64,000 nt of DNA from LMUY01 sp965199105. Lineage in GTDB: Bacteria > Pseudomonadota > Alphaproteobacteria > Acetobacterales > Acetobacteraceae. The translations under genes and the position numbers were made by a program. This document shows positions 53,421-62,462 of the stretch, piece after piece. The notes below the pieces were generated by a model, which saw only the letters and a list, made by a program, of their open reading frames with translations, was not told the DNA's origin and did not search any database. Position 1 is the first letter of the stretch, and every line of letters begins with the position of its first letter. Location of the stretch: contig CBDAQO010000002.1 in the NCBI GenBank assembly GCA_965199105.1, forward strand, positions 1,612,001 through 1,676,000. The letters run 5' to 3'.

Positions 53421-53924
53421 TCAGCGCACCGGCCGCACGCTCTCGAACAGCAGCATGTCGTGCCCGCCCTGGCTGAACTGGTCCACCGCGCGCATCCCGA
53501 TCGCCCCCAGCACGACGCGCGAGCCGATGTTGTTCTCTTTGGCGACCGCCACCACCCGCGTCAGTCCCGCTCGCTCATGCGCGTCTTGCAGCGCGGCGCC
53601 GGCAGCCTCGCGCGCCAGGCCATGGCCCCGAACCGCCGGCCGGAATGCGAAGCGCAACGCGATCCCGCGCGCGTCCGGTCGCTCGTGCAGCCCGGTCACG
53701 CCGAGCAGCGCGCCTGCCGGGTCGCGCGCCGTCCACATCCCCACGTCATGCACCGCCCAATACGCCAGCTCCCCGGCCAGCTCCTCGGCGGTCTGCGCCG
53801 GGTTGCGCACGCCGCCCAGCATGGGCGCCCACACCTGCGGATCCGCCTTGAGCGCCTGCAGCTCGGCCAGGTCGTTCGCGGCGTAGGGCGTCAGCACCAG
53901 CCGCGCGGTGCGGAGCGGATACAC
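53421..53924 (-). CDS. GNAT family N-acetyltransferase (RimJ/RimL type)
   Basis: 167-aa acetyl-CoA-dependent acetyltransferase. N-terminal LRTARLVLTPYAANDLAEL, then ALLGVTGLHERPDARGIALR and the acetyl-CoA loop RFAFRPAVRGHGLAREAAGA, with a final NNIGSRVVLGAIGMRAVD. GTG start at 53924. Ends two bases from the glycosyltransferase gene. Probably acetylates a protein or small molecule; substrate unknown. Confidence 0.86.
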   Translation of the reverse strand: MYPLRTARLVLTPYAANDLAELQALKADPQVWAPMLGGVRNPAQTAEELAGELAYWAVHDVGMWTARDPAGALLGVTGLHERPDARGIALRFAFRPAVRGHGLAREAAGAALQDAHERAGLTRVVAVAKENNIGSRVVLGAIGMRAVDQFSQGGHDMLLFESVRPVR

Positions 53925-53955
53925 CGCTCAGGCAGCGCCAGGCGCCAGATTAAAC

Positions 53956-55635
53956 CTAGCGCGCGAGCGGCCGGTACTTGATCCGGTGCGGGTCGGTGCT
54001 GGCCTCGCCCAGCCGGCGGCGCTTGTCTTCTTCATAGGCCTGGAAGTTGCCCTCGAACCATTCCACGTGGCTGTCGCCTTCAAAGGCTAGGATATGCGTG
54101 GCCAGCCGGTCCAGGAACCAGCGGTCATGGCTGATAATCACCGCACAGCCAGCGAACTCCGCCAGCGCGTCCTCCAGCGCCCGCAGCGTGTCCACGTCCA
54201 GGTCGTTGGTCGGCTCGTCCAGCAGGATGACGTTGCTCTCGCTCTTCAGCATCTTGGCCAAATGCACCCGGTTGCGCTCGCCGCCGGACAGCACGCCCAC
54301 CTTCTTCTGCTGATCGCTGCCCTTGAAGTTGAACGCCCCCACGTAGGCCCGCGACTGCACCGCCCGCTTGCCCAGGTAGATCACGTCCGTCCCGCCGCTG
54401 ATTTCCTCCCAGACCGACTTGGCCCCGTCCAGGCTGTCGCGCGACTGGTCGACGTAGCCGAGCTTGACCGTGTCGCCCACCCGCAACTCGCCGCCATCCG
54501 GCCTGTCCTGCTGCGTGATCATGCGGAACAGCGTCGTCTTGCCCGCCCCGTTCGGCCCGATCACCCCCACGATGCCGCCCGGCGGCAGCTTGAACGTCAG
54601 CCCGTCGATCAGCACGTGGTTGCCAAAGCCCTTGCGCAGGTTCTCCGCCTCTATCACCGTCCCGCCCAGTCGCGGCCCGGGCGGGATCACGATGTCGGCC
54701 ACGCCGCCCGCCAGCTCGGCCGATTTCGCCAGCATCTGCTCGTACTTCTCGATCCGGGCGCGGGACTTGGTCTGACGCGCGCGCGGCGAGGACTGGATCC
54801 ACTCCTGCTCGGCGGCCAGGGCGCGCTGGCGCGAGCTCTCCTCCTTCTCCTCCTGCTTCAGCCGCTTGCGCTTCTGCTCGAGCCAGGAGGAGTAGTTGCC
54901 CTCGAACGGATAGCCCCGCCCGCGCTCGATCTCCAGGATCCAATTGGTGACGTTGTCCAGGAAGTAGCGGTCGTGCGTCACGATCATCACCGTGCCGGTG
55001 TAGTCGCGCAGCGTCTTCTCCAGCCAGGCCACGCTCTCGGCGTCCAGGTGGTTGGTCGGCTCGTCCAGCAGCAGCAGCTCGGGCTTGTCCAGCAGCAGCC
55101 GGCACAACGCCACCCGCCGCCGCTCGCCGCCCGAAAGCTTGGTCACCTCGCTGTCCGGCGGCGGGCAGCGTAGCGCGTCCAGCGCGATCTCCACCCGGCG
55201 GTCCAGCTCCCAACCGTCCTCGGCGTCGATCTTCTCCTGCAGCACCGCCTGCTCGGCCAGCAGCTCATTCATCTTGTCGTCGTCCATCGGCTCGGCGAAT
55301 TCCTCGCTGATGGCGTTGAACCGGTCCATCGCGGCCTTCAGCTCGGCGAACGCCTCCATCACGTTCTCCGCTACGCTCTTGCTCGCATCGAGCTGCGGCT
55401 CCTGCTCGAGGTAGCCGACCCGCACCCCCTCCGCCGCCCAGGCCTCGCCGCCATACTCGGTCTCCCGCCCCGCCATGATCTTGAGCAGGGTGGACTTGCC
55501 AGCGCCGTTCACCCCCAGCACGCCGATCTTCACCCCGGGTAGGAACGACAGCGTGATCCCCTTGAACACCTCGCGGCCGCCTGGATAGGCCTTGGTGAGG
55601 TCCTTCATGACATAGGCATACTGATAGGCGGCCAT
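53956..55635 (-). CDS. ettA: Energy-dependent translational throttle protein EttA
   Basis: 559-aa ABC-F ATPase that binds the ribosomal E site and gates translation according to ATP level. Two full ABC domains: LGVNGAGKSTLLKI with LSGGERRRVALCRLL and LLLLDEPTNHLD, then GPNGAGKTTLFRM with LSGGERNRVHLAKML and VILLDEPTNDLD; between them the linker (RARIEKYEQMLAKSAELAGG) characteristic of EttA. ATG 55635 has AGGAG upstream. Usually very conserved. Confidence 0.96.
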   Translation of the reverse strand: MAAYQYAYVMKDLTKAYPGGREVFKGITLSFLPGVKIGVLGVNGAGKSTLLKIMAGRETEYGGEAWAAEGVRVGYLEQEPQLDASKSVAENVMEAFAELKAAMDRFNAISEEFAEPMDDDKMNELLAEQAVLQEKIDAEDGWELDRRVEIALDALRCPPPDSEVTKLSGGERRRVALCRLLLDKPELLLLDEPTNHLDAESVAWLEKTLRDYTGTVMIVTHDRYFLDNVTNWILEIERGRGYPFEGNYSSWLEQKRKRLKQEEKEESSRQRALAAEQEWIQSSPRARQTKSRARIEKYEQMLAKSAELAGGVADIVIPPGPRLGGTVIEAENLRKGFGNHVLIDGLTFKLPPGGIVGVIGPNGAGKTTLFRMITQQDRPDGGELRVGDTVKLGYVDQSRDSLDGAKSVWEEISGGTDVIYLGKRAVQSRAYVGAFNFKGSDQQKKVGVLSGGERNRVHLAKMLKSESNVILLDEPTNDLDVDTLRALEDALAEFAGCAVIISHDRWFLDRLATHILAFEGDSHVEWFEGNFQAYEEDKRRRLGEASTDPHRIKYRPLAR

Positions 55636-55724
55636 GGCGGGCTCCTGCGCGAACGGGTGCGAAAGCCACGGTTTAGGCAGGCGCAGCCCCAGCGGCAACT
55701 AACACCCGCGCGTTCACCGCGCGG

Positions 55725-55788
55725 GCCCCAGTCTGGGCGGGCCCCAGTCTGGGCGGGCCCCAGTCTGGGCGGGCCCCAGTCTGGGCGG
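55725..55788. repeat. Tandem repeat, 4 x 16 bp
   Basis: Four perfect copies of GCCCCAGTCTGGGCGG in the 158-base gap between amtB and ettA. Each unit contains GCCC-N6-GGGC, so the array can fold into several small hairpins and may end amtB transcription. Confidence 0.88.
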
Positions 55789-55793
55789 GCGGC

Positions 55794-57233
55794 CTACCCC
55801 AGCCGCTCACCGTGTAGCACCACGTCCAGCCCCTCCATCTCCTGGTCCCGCGTCACCCGCAGGCCGATCACCGCATCGATGACCTTGAGCAGGATGAACG
55901 ACACCACGCCGCTCCAGATCAGCGTCACGCCGACCGCCTCGGCCTGCTTGATGAGCTGCGCCACGCCGCCCACCGTGCCCGCCGGGCTGGCATCCGTCGC
56001 CGACAGCGGCCCATAGGCGAACACGCCGGTGAGCAGCGCGCCCACGATGCCGCCGATGCCATGCACGCCCCAGGTGTCCAGGCTGTCGTCGTAGCCCAGC
56101 ATGTGCTTCAGCCCGGTGGCCGACCAGAAACACACCACGCCCGCCACGAGCCCGATCACCAGCGACGGCCCAGGCAGCACGAAGCCCGACGCCGGGGTGA
56201 TCGCCACCAGCCCCGCCACCGCGCCCGAGATGATCCCCAGCACCGAGGGTTTGCCCTTGGCGAACCACTCCGCGAACATCCACCCCAGCGCCGCCGCCGC
56301 GGTCGCGATCTGCGTCGCCGTCATCGCCATGCCGGCGCGCCCGTTCGCCCCCACCGCCGACCCGGCGTTGAACCCGAACCACCCCACCCACAGCAGCGAG
56401 GCGCCGATCAGCGCGTAGGTCAGGTTATACGGCGCCATGTTGTCATGCCCATAGCCAAGCCGCCGCCCCAGCACCAGCGCGCAGACCAGGCCCGCCACCC
56501 CGGCATTGATGTGCACCACCGTGCCGCCAGCGAAGTCGATCGCACCGATCGTGGTGCCGACATAGCCCAGCGGGCTCCACACCAGGTGCGCGATCGGGCA
56601 GTAGACCACGATTGACCACAGCACCATGAAGACGCACATGGCGCTAAACTTCATGCGGTCCGCGAACGCGCCGGCGATCAGCGCCGGCGTGATGATCGCG
56701 AACGTCATCTGGTACATCATGTAGACGGTCTCGGGGATGGTGAACGCCGTCGCGTTGTCCGTCCCGGCGCCGAGCGTGAACGGCACGTCCGCACCCTTGC
56801 TGATGTGCTCCCCGATGCCGTTTAGGAACACCCGCGACAAGTCGCCGATGAACGGCGCCAGCGAGCCGCTGCCGTTGGTGAACGCCAGGCTGTAGCCGCA
56901 CACCATCCACACGATGCTCACCAGGCAGCAGATCGTGAACGACTGCATCAGCGTGGCCAGCACGTTCTTCTTGCGCACCATCCCGGCATAGAACAGCGCC
57001 AGCCCAGGGATCGTCATCATCAGCACCAGCGCCGTGCTGGTGAGCATCCAGGCAGTGTCCCCGGTGTCGATCTTGGCCGCCTCGCTGGCCGCAGCCGCCG
57101 CAGCGGGCGCGGTGTCGGTGCCGGGCGCCACGGTCTGCGCCAGCGCGCTGCCGGCGAGTAGTAAGGCCGGCAGGAGGGCGGCACACCAAAGCAAAGCCGT
57201 TTTGGGCAGGGTCGGGGTCGTCGCGCGAGTCAT
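55794..57233 (-). CDS. amtB: Ammonium transporter AmtB
   Basis: 479-aa trimeric ammonium channel of the inner membrane. A signal-peptide-like N-terminus (ALLWCAALLPALLLAGSALA) is followed by eleven TM helices; family motifs MIPGLALFYAGMVRKKNVL-like sequence, VYCPIAHLVWSPLG, twin-His residues in VVHINAGVAGLV and WGVHGIGGIVGALLTG. Partner of GlnK, encoded 14 bases upstream on the same strand, which blocks it when nitrogen is plentiful. Confidence 0.96.
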   Translation of the reverse strand: MTRATTPTLPKTALLWCAALLPALLLAGSALAQTVAPGTDTAPAAAAAASEAAKIDTGDTAWMLTSTALVLMMTIPGLALFYAGMVRKKNVLATLMQSFTICCLVSIVWMVCGYSLAFTNGSGSLAPFIGDLSRVFLNGIGEHISKGADVPFTLGAGTDNATAFTIPETVYMMYQMTFAIITPALIAGAFADRMKFSAMCVFMVLWSIVVYCPIAHLVWSPLGYVGTTIGAIDFAGGTVVHINAGVAGLVCALVLGRRLGYGHDNMAPYNLTYALIGASLLWVGWFGFNAGSAVGANGRAGMAMTATQIATAAAALGWMFAEWFAKGKPSVLGIISGAVAGLVAITPASGFVLPGPSLVIGLVAGVVCFWSATGLKHMLGYDDSLDTWGVHGIGGIVGALLTGVFAYGPLSATDASPAGTVGGVAQLIKQAEAVGVTLIWSGVVSFILLKVIDAVIGLRVTRDQEMEGLDVVLHGERLG

Positions 57234-57247
57234 TGTCTTGGGGGTCC

Positions 57248-57586
57248 TTACAGAGCTTCCGCGTCCACTTCGCCGGTCCGGATGCGGACGGCGCGTTCCA
57301 GGTCGAGCACGAAGATTTTGCCGTCACCGATCTTGCCGGTTTGCCCGGCCTTTATGATCGCCTCCACCACCTGTTCCGCCAGGCTGGCCGGCACCGCGAC
57401 CTCGATCTTCACCTTGGGCAGGAAGTTCACGTGGTACTCCGCCCCGCGATAGATCTCCGTCTGTCCCTTCTGCCGGCCAAACCCCTTCACCTCCGACACC
57501 GTCAGCCCCTGCACGCCCAACGGCGTAAGAGCCTCCCGCACGTCGTCGAGCTTGAAGGGTTTGATGATCGCCATGATGAGCTTCAT
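57248..57586 (-). CDS. glnK: PII nitrogen regulatory protein GlnK
   Basis: 112-aa PII signal protein. MKLIMAIIKPFKLDDVREAL N-terminus; T-loop with the uridylylation target Tyr51 in GQTEIYRGAEY; B-loop KIGDGKIFVLDLE. Controls AmtB and, through other partners, nitrogen metabolism. ATG 57586 with GAGGAA upstream; the frame is open ten codons further but this start gives the conserved N-terminus. Operon glnK-amtB. Confidence 0.96.
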   Translation of the reverse strand: MKLIMAIIKPFKLDDVREALTPLGVQGLTVSEVKGFGRQKGQTEIYRGAEYHVNFLPKVKIEVAVPASLAEQVVEAIIKAGQTGKIGDGKIFVLDLERAVRIRTGEVDAEAL

Positions 57587-57651
57587 CGTGTTCCTCGCTT
57601 GTCGTTTGACGCCCAACGCTCACCTTGGCGCTGCGTCAGTGCGGCTCAGTA

Positions 57652-57667
57652 ATCAAGAAGCGTGCCG
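57652..57667 (-). promoter_or_regulatory. Imperfect sigma-54-type promoter upstream of glnK
   Basis: Minus strand CGGCACGCTTCTTGAT, close to TGGCACG-N4-TTGCA, but with GA instead of the near-essential GC at -12 and C for the first T. About 65 bases before the glnK start. Plausible because glnK-amtB is often RpoN-controlled, but the mismatch is serious. Confidence 0.3.
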
Positions 57668-57751
57668 TTGCATGGCGTTAGCTTTACCCCAGCTCTGCCC
57701 GGCGCACGCCAGTCCCGCGCCGGCAGGTTGCTCGAAAAATAGGCAAACACG

Positions 57752-58945
57752 ATGACGCTGTTAAAGACCGATGTGTGTGTGGTGGGCGCCGGCCCGATCG
57801 GCGCCTCGCTCGCCTGCAGCCTGGCCGCCACCGGGGTCGACGTGGCCGTGGTAGACCGCTCCGCCCTGCCGCCCATGGAACACCCGGCGTTCGACGGCCG
57901 CGCCTACGCCATCGCCGCCGGGTCACGCGCCTTCCTCGAGGGCGCCGGCGTCTGGGACCGGCTGCCCGTCGAGCCCTGCCCGATGCTGGACATCCGCGTG
58001 TCGGACGGCCGCGTGGGCGGGCGCGCCTCGTCGCTGTTCCTGCACTTCGACCATGCCGACGCCGGCTCCGGACCGTTCGGCTGGCTGGTGGAGGCGCGCA
58101 GCCTGCGCACGGCGCTGAACGCCCAGCTCCACGACGCCTTGCCCGGCCGCGTGTTCGCCCCCGCCCAGGCGAGCGTGACCCGCACCAGCAGCGGCGCCAC
58201 CGTCACCATCGAGGGCGGCCCGGTGATCGAGACTCGCCTGGTGGTCGCGGCGGAAGGGCGCGAATCCCCGCTGCGCAAGCAGGCCGGCATCCGGGTCACC
58301 CGGCTGCCCTACCGCCAACGCGCCCTGGTCGCCGCCGTCGCGCACGAACACCCGCACCACGGCGTGGCGCTGGAACACTTCCTCCCCGCCGGCCCCTTCG
58401 CCCAGCTCCCGATGACCGGCAGCGAGGCCATGCCGCATCTGTCCGCCATCGTCTGGACCGAGCACGCCGACATCGCCCCCCGCATGCTCGCTCTGCCGGA
58501 CGCGCCGTTCGCCCGCGAGATCGCCCGCCGCCTCGGCTCCCACCTGGGGGCGCTGCGCCCGGTCGGCCGCCGCTGGATGTATGACCTCAGCGCGCTGCAC
58601 GCCCACCGCTACGTGGCCGAGCGGCTCGCGCTGGTGGGCGACGCAGCGCATGGCATCCACCCTATCGCCGGGCAAGGCCTGAACCTCGGGCTGCGGGACG
58701 CCATCGCTCTGGCCGAGGTGCTGGCCGGCGCGCCCGACCCTGGTGACCCAGCGGTGCTGGCCGCCTACCAGGCGCGCCGCCGCCCGGCCAACCTGCTGAT
58801 GCTGGGCGCCACCCACGGGCTCGACCGCCTGTTCTCCACCGACAACCCGCTGGTGCGCGCCGCCCGCGACATCGGCATCGCCGCCGTGAACCGAACCCCG
58901 GGGCTAAAACGCGCGTTCATGCGCCAGGCAATGGGGTTGTCGTAG
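57752..58945 (+). CDS. UbiH/UbiF/VisC/COQ6-family FAD monooxygenase
   Basis: 397-aa aromatic-ring hydroxylase of ubiquinone biosynthesis. FAD-binding VCVVGAGPIGASLACSLA at the N-terminus, RGESPLRKQAGIRV-like second motif (GRESPLRKQAGI), and the C-terminal ALVGDAAHGIHPIAGQGLNL that closes the flavin site. Which ring position it oxidises cannot be told from sequence. Divergent from glnK. Confidence 0.9.
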   Translation: MTLLKTDVCVVGAGPIGASLACSLAATGVDVAVVDRSALPPMEHPAFDGRAYAIAAGSRAFLEGAGVWDRLPVEPCPMLDIRVSDGRVGGRASSLFLHFDHADAGSGPFGWLVEARSLRTALNAQLHDALPGRVFAPAQASVTRTSSGATVTIEGGPVIETRLVVAAEGRESPLRKQAGIRVTRLPYRQRALVAAVAHEHPHHGVALEHFLPAGPFAQLPMTGSEAMPHLSAIVWTEHADIAPRMLALPDAPFAREIARRLGSHLGALRPVGRRWMYDLSALHAHRYVAERLALVGDAAHGIHPIAGQGLNLGLRDAIALAEVLAGAPDPGDPAVLAAYQARRRPANLLMLGATHGLDRLFSTDNPLVRAARDIGIAAVNRTPGLKRAFMRQAMGLS

Positions 58946-59028
58946 CTTGCCATCCTAACCTGCAGCCTTCAAAAGCGCTGCGACCGGACTAGATTTGTTC
59001 ACGTCGATGGCGCGCGAGGGGCAACCGT

Positions 59029-60273
59029 TTGGAGCTGCTGAAGAAACTCGAAATCCTAGCCGACGCCGCGAAATACGACGCGTCCTGCGCCTCCAGCGGC
59101 ACCGAGAAGCGCAGTTCCGCCGGCGCCAAGTCCGGCGTGGGGTCCACCGAGGGCATGGGCATCTGCCACGCCTACGCGCCGGACGGCCGCTGCATCTCGC
59201 TATTGAAGATCCTGCTGACCAACTCCTGCGTGTTCGACTGCCTCTATTGCATCAACCGCCGCTCCTCCAACGTGCGCCGCGCCCGTTTCACCGTGGAGGA
59301 GGTTGTCACCCTCACGCTCGGCTTCTACCGGCGCAACTGCATCGAGGGGCTGTTCCTCTCCTCCGGCATCATCAACACGCCCGACTACACCATGGAACAG
59401 GTCGTCCGCGTCGCCCGCATCCTGCGCGAAGAGCACGGCTTCCGCGGCTACATCCACCTCAAGACCATCCCGGACGCCGACCCGGCGCTGCTGCTCGAGG
59501 CCGGGCGCTACGCCGACCGCCTGTCCATCAACGTCGAACTGCCAACCGAGGGCAGCCTGGCCGCGCTGGCGCCGGAAAAGGACCTTCCCGGCATCAAGCG
59601 CTCGATGGCCCGCATCCGGATGCGCATCGACGAAACCCGCCCAGACAAACGTGCCGGGCAGCGCGCCGAGCGCTCACTGCCGCCGCGCTTCGCCCCCGCC
59701 GGCCAGAGCACGCAGGTGATCGTGGGCGCCGACGCCAGCTCGGACCGCACCATCCTGGCGATGAGCACCAACCTCTACGGCGCCTACGGTCTGCGCCGGG
59801 TCTACTACTCCGCCTTCAGCCCGATCCCGGACGCCTCCGCCAGCCTGCCGCCGGACCATGCCCCCCTGGTGCGCGAACACCGGCTCTACCAGGCCGACTG
59901 GCTGATGCGCTTCTACGGCTTCACTGCGCCCGAACTGGTCACCGACGGCGTCGGCAACCTGGACCTGACGGTCGACCCCAAGCTGTCCTGGGCGCTGGCC
60001 CATCGCGAAGAGTTCCCGGTGGACGTGAACACCGCCCCGCGCGAGCGGCTGCTGCGCATTCCCGGCATGGGCGTGAAGTCGGTCGAAGCCATCCTGCGCG
60101 CCCGCCGCTACCGCCGCCTGCGCCTGGACGACCTCGCCCGCTTGCGCCTGCCCATCACCAAGATCAGCCCCTTCATCGTGGCCAGCGGCCACCAGCCCGG
60201 TGCCACGCTGGACAGCCCCGCCCTGCGCCAGACCCTCACCCCCAAGCCGGTGCAAAGCGACCTGTTCGCGTGA
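59029..60273 (+). CDS. Putative DNA modification/repair radical SAM protein
   Basis: 414-aa radical SAM enzyme of the type paired with UdgX proteins. Iron-sulfur motif TNSCVFDCLYCINRRSS (CxxxCxxC), substrate-side GLFLSSGIINTPDYTMEQVV, and a C-terminal helix-hairpin-helix DNA-binding motif (RLLRIPGMGVKSVEAILRAR). TTG 59029 has GAGGGG six bases upstream. Followed by the udgX-type gene with 87 bases between. Confidence 0.9.
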   Translation: MELLKKLEILADAAKYDASCASSGTEKRSSAGAKSGVGSTEGMGICHAYAPDGRCISLLKILLTNSCVFDCLYCINRRSSNVRRARFTVEEVVTLTLGFYRRNCIEGLFLSSGIINTPDYTMEQVVRVARILREEHGFRGYIHLKTIPDADPALLLEAGRYADRLSINVELPTEGSLAALAPEKDLPGIKRSMARIRMRIDETRPDKRAGQRAERSLPPRFAPAGQSTQVIVGADASSDRTILAMSTNLYGAYGLRRVYYSAFSPIPDASASLPPDHAPLVREHRLYQADWLMRFYGFTAPELVTDGVGNLDLTVDPKLSWALAHREEFPVDVNTAPRERLLRIPGMGVKSVEAILRARRYRRLRLDDLARLRLPITKISPFIVASGHQPGATLDSPALRQTLTPKPVQSDLFA

Positions 60274-60308
60274 CCACGACCCACCGCTCACTCACGCCGC
60301 CACGAAAA

Positions 60309-60330
60309 GCCCCCTCCGAGGGGGAGAGGG
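60309..60330 (+). repeat. GAGAGGG hairpin repeat, copy 8 (degenerate)
   Basis: GCCCCCTCCGAGGGGGAGAGGG between the radical SAM and udgX genes; related to the other copies but without their TGAGGGG tail. Confidence 0.5.
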
Positions 60331-60360
60331 CTTCCGACTCGCGACCCCGAGGCAGCGCCC

Positions 60361-61788
60361 GTGACCCATAGCGTCGTCCTTGCCCACGAGGTCGACTGGG
60401 GCGGCTGGCGTGATGCAGCCCGGCGCCTGGCGCTAAGCGGCGTCGCCCCGGAGGACGTGGTCTGGTCGGTCCGCGCGCCCGACGACCTGTTCGCCGCCGC
60501 GCCAGAGGAGGCCCCCGCCGCATCCCCCGCCGGCACCTTCAACGTCCCCCGCGCCCTGGTGGCGCTGGCCGAGACCGTGATCCAGGCCAGCGACCCGGCG
60601 CGCTTCGCCCTGCTCTACCGCCTGCTGGTGCGCGCCCATTGCGGCGAGCGCGGCCTGCTCGACCAGGTCACCGACCCCGAGGTCCAGCGCGCCGAGCGCC
60701 TCGCCCAATCGGTCCGGCGCGACACCCACAAGATGCGCGCCTTCGTGCGCTTCCGCGAAGTGACGGAGCCGGCCGGCACCCGCTACGTCGCCTGGTTCGA
60801 GCCGGAGCACTACATCGTCGAGGCCAACGCGCCGTTCTTCATGCGCCGCTTCGCCACCATGGTCTGGTCGATCCTGACGCCCTATCGCAGCGCGCATTGG
60901 AACGGTGAGGCGATGAGCTTCACCGACGGCGCGGCGCGGGCCGAGGTGCCGGACGACGATCGGCTCGAGGCCTACTGGCGCGCCTATTTCAGCAGCATCT
61001 TCAACCCGGCGCGGCTCAAGGTGGGCGCCATGACGTCCGAAATGCCGCGCAAATACTGGCGCAACCTGCCCGAGGCGGCCGCCATCCCTGAACTGATCCG
61101 CACCGCCGCCGCGCGTGTGGCCACCATGGTGGAGACCCCGGTGATTTCACCCGCCAAGCCCGCCCGCGAGCCCCGTCCCCCAACCGTGGACCATCTGCCC
61201 GACACCCCGCTGCGCACCGCCGCCCTGGAAGCCGCCGATTGCCGCCGCTGCCACCTGTGGGAGCCGGCAACCCAGACCGTGTTCGGCGAAGGACCGGCCG
61301 ACGCCCGGCTGATGTTCGTGGGCGAACAGCCCGGCGACCAGGAAGACCTCGCCGGCCGCCCCTTCGTCGGCCCTGCCGGGCAGATGTTCGACCGCGCTTT
61401 GGCCGAGGCGGGCATTGATCGCGACACCGCCTATGTCACCAACGCCGTCAAGCACTTCAAATTTGAGCCCCGCGGCAAGCGCCGCATCCACGCCAAGCCC
61501 GACGGCGGCGAGATCACCGCCTGCCGCTTCTGGCTCGATTTGGAGCGCCGCGAGGTCAAGCCCGCGCTCACCGTGCTGCTCGGCGCCTCCGCCGCCCGCG
61601 CCGTGCTGGGCCGCGTGGTTACCATCTCCCGCGAGCGCGGCCGCCCCGTCGCGCTGGACGGCAACAGCCAGGCGCTGGTGACCGTGCACCCCTCCTACTT
61701 GCTCCGCCTGCCCGACGAAGAGAGCCGCGCCCGCGAATACGCCGCCTTCGTCGCCGATCTGCGCTACGCCAAGGAGTTGCTGGGATGA
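60361..61788 (+). CDS. UdgX family uracil-DNA binding protein with N-terminal DUF4130 domain
   Basis: 475 aa. The N-terminal half (VVLAHEVDWGGWRDAARRLA to about residue 250) is the DUF4130 type found fused to or beside UdgX. The C-terminal half is a 4Fe-4S uracil-DNA glycosylase-fold domain: Cys pairs in CRRCHLW, motif A MFVGEQPGDQEDLAGRPFVG, the UdgX-specific loop KFEPRGKRRIHAKP whose His forms a covalent bond with uracil-site DNA, and VTVHPSYLLR. GTG start at 60361. Acts with the radical SAM gene in an ill-defined repair pathway. Confidence 0.92.
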   Translation: MTHSVVLAHEVDWGGWRDAARRLALSGVAPEDVVWSVRAPDDLFAAAPEEAPAASPAGTFNVPRALVALAETVIQASDPARFALLYRLLVRAHCGERGLLDQVTDPEVQRAERLAQSVRRDTHKMRAFVRFREVTEPAGTRYVAWFEPEHYIVEANAPFFMRRFATMVWSILTPYRSAHWNGEAMSFTDGAARAEVPDDDRLEAYWRAYFSSIFNPARLKVGAMTSEMPRKYWRNLPEAAAIPELIRTAAARVATMVETPVISPAKPAREPRPPTVDHLPDTPLRTAALEAADCRRCHLWEPATQTVFGEGPADARLMFVGEQPGDQEDLAGRPFVGPAGQMFDRALAEAGIDRDTAYVTNAVKHFKFEPRGKRRIHAKPDGGEITACRFWLDLERREVKPALTVLLGASAARAVLGRVVTISRERGRPVALDGNSQALVTVHPSYLLRLPDEESRAREYAAFVADLRYAKELLG

Positions 61789-61892
61789 ATACTGCGTGCC
61801 TGGCAGCGGCTGCTATACGCAGGGGTCGGTCAATATGAATGGCAAAATGCGTGCTGGTCTGTTAAAAGAGATTTGATGCATCAGGAAGTCGC

Positions 61893-62456
61893 ATGCGTTG
61901 GGAGCCTTCCGTGGAACACGTTAAACTCGATGCGCTGGTGCACTACATCTGCTTTCGCTGCGAAAATCCAGCGCAGCTCGGGGCCACAAAACTCAACAAG
62001 GTCTTGTGGTATTCTGACGTGTTTGCATTTGCCAGGGATGGTGTCTCGATAACCGGAGGGACCTATGTGAAGCGGCAGTTTGGCCCGGTTCCAAAGGACA
62101 TCCTGGCGTCGCGCGCTCGCTTGCGGGCTTCAGGGGCGCTCATCGAGCGTGAGATGTCGAACTACGGCTACCCTCAAGTCCAATTCTTTGCCTTGACGCC
62201 TGCGGACATATCGATCTTTTCGGCAGAACAGATCAGCTTGGTTGACAGCGTCTTGGACCACATCTGCTCCAATCACACGGCAGCAAGCATTTCGCAGCGT
62301 TCACACGATCTGGTTTGGGAAGTCGCGGCGATCGGGGAGGAGATACCCATGGCAGCCGCAGCATTTGCCGGCAACGTGGGCGAGATAGATGAGCACGACA
62401 TGGTTTGGGCACGTGCCGAGGTCGAAAGGATCGAATCGGTTCGTGCTCTCGGCTAA
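61893..62456 (+). CDS. Panacea-domain (DUF4065/SocA-like) protein, probable antitoxin
   Basis: 187 aa. Panacea/GepA-type features: KLDALVHYICFRCENPAQLG, TKLNKVLWYSDVFAFARDG, SITGGTYVKRQFGPVPKDIL, and a basic helical middle. Such domains neutralise diverse toxins in toxin-antitoxin pairs. The ribosome-binding site AGGAAG lies four bases before the ATG. The following small gene starts seven bases after this stop. Local GC is much lower (32 of 60 bases in 61921-61980) than in the neighbouring udgX gene (49 of 60 in 61561-61620), suggesting recent transfer. Confidence 0.82.
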   Translation: MRWEPSVEHVKLDALVHYICFRCENPAQLGATKLNKVLWYSDVFAFARDGVSITGGTYVKRQFGPVPKDILASRARLRASGALIEREMSNYGYPQVQFFALTPADISIFSAEQISLVDSVLDHICSNHTAASISQRSHDLVWEVAAIGEEIPMAAAAFAGNVGEIDEHDMVWARAEVERIESVRALG

Positions 62457-62462
62457 CGAGCA

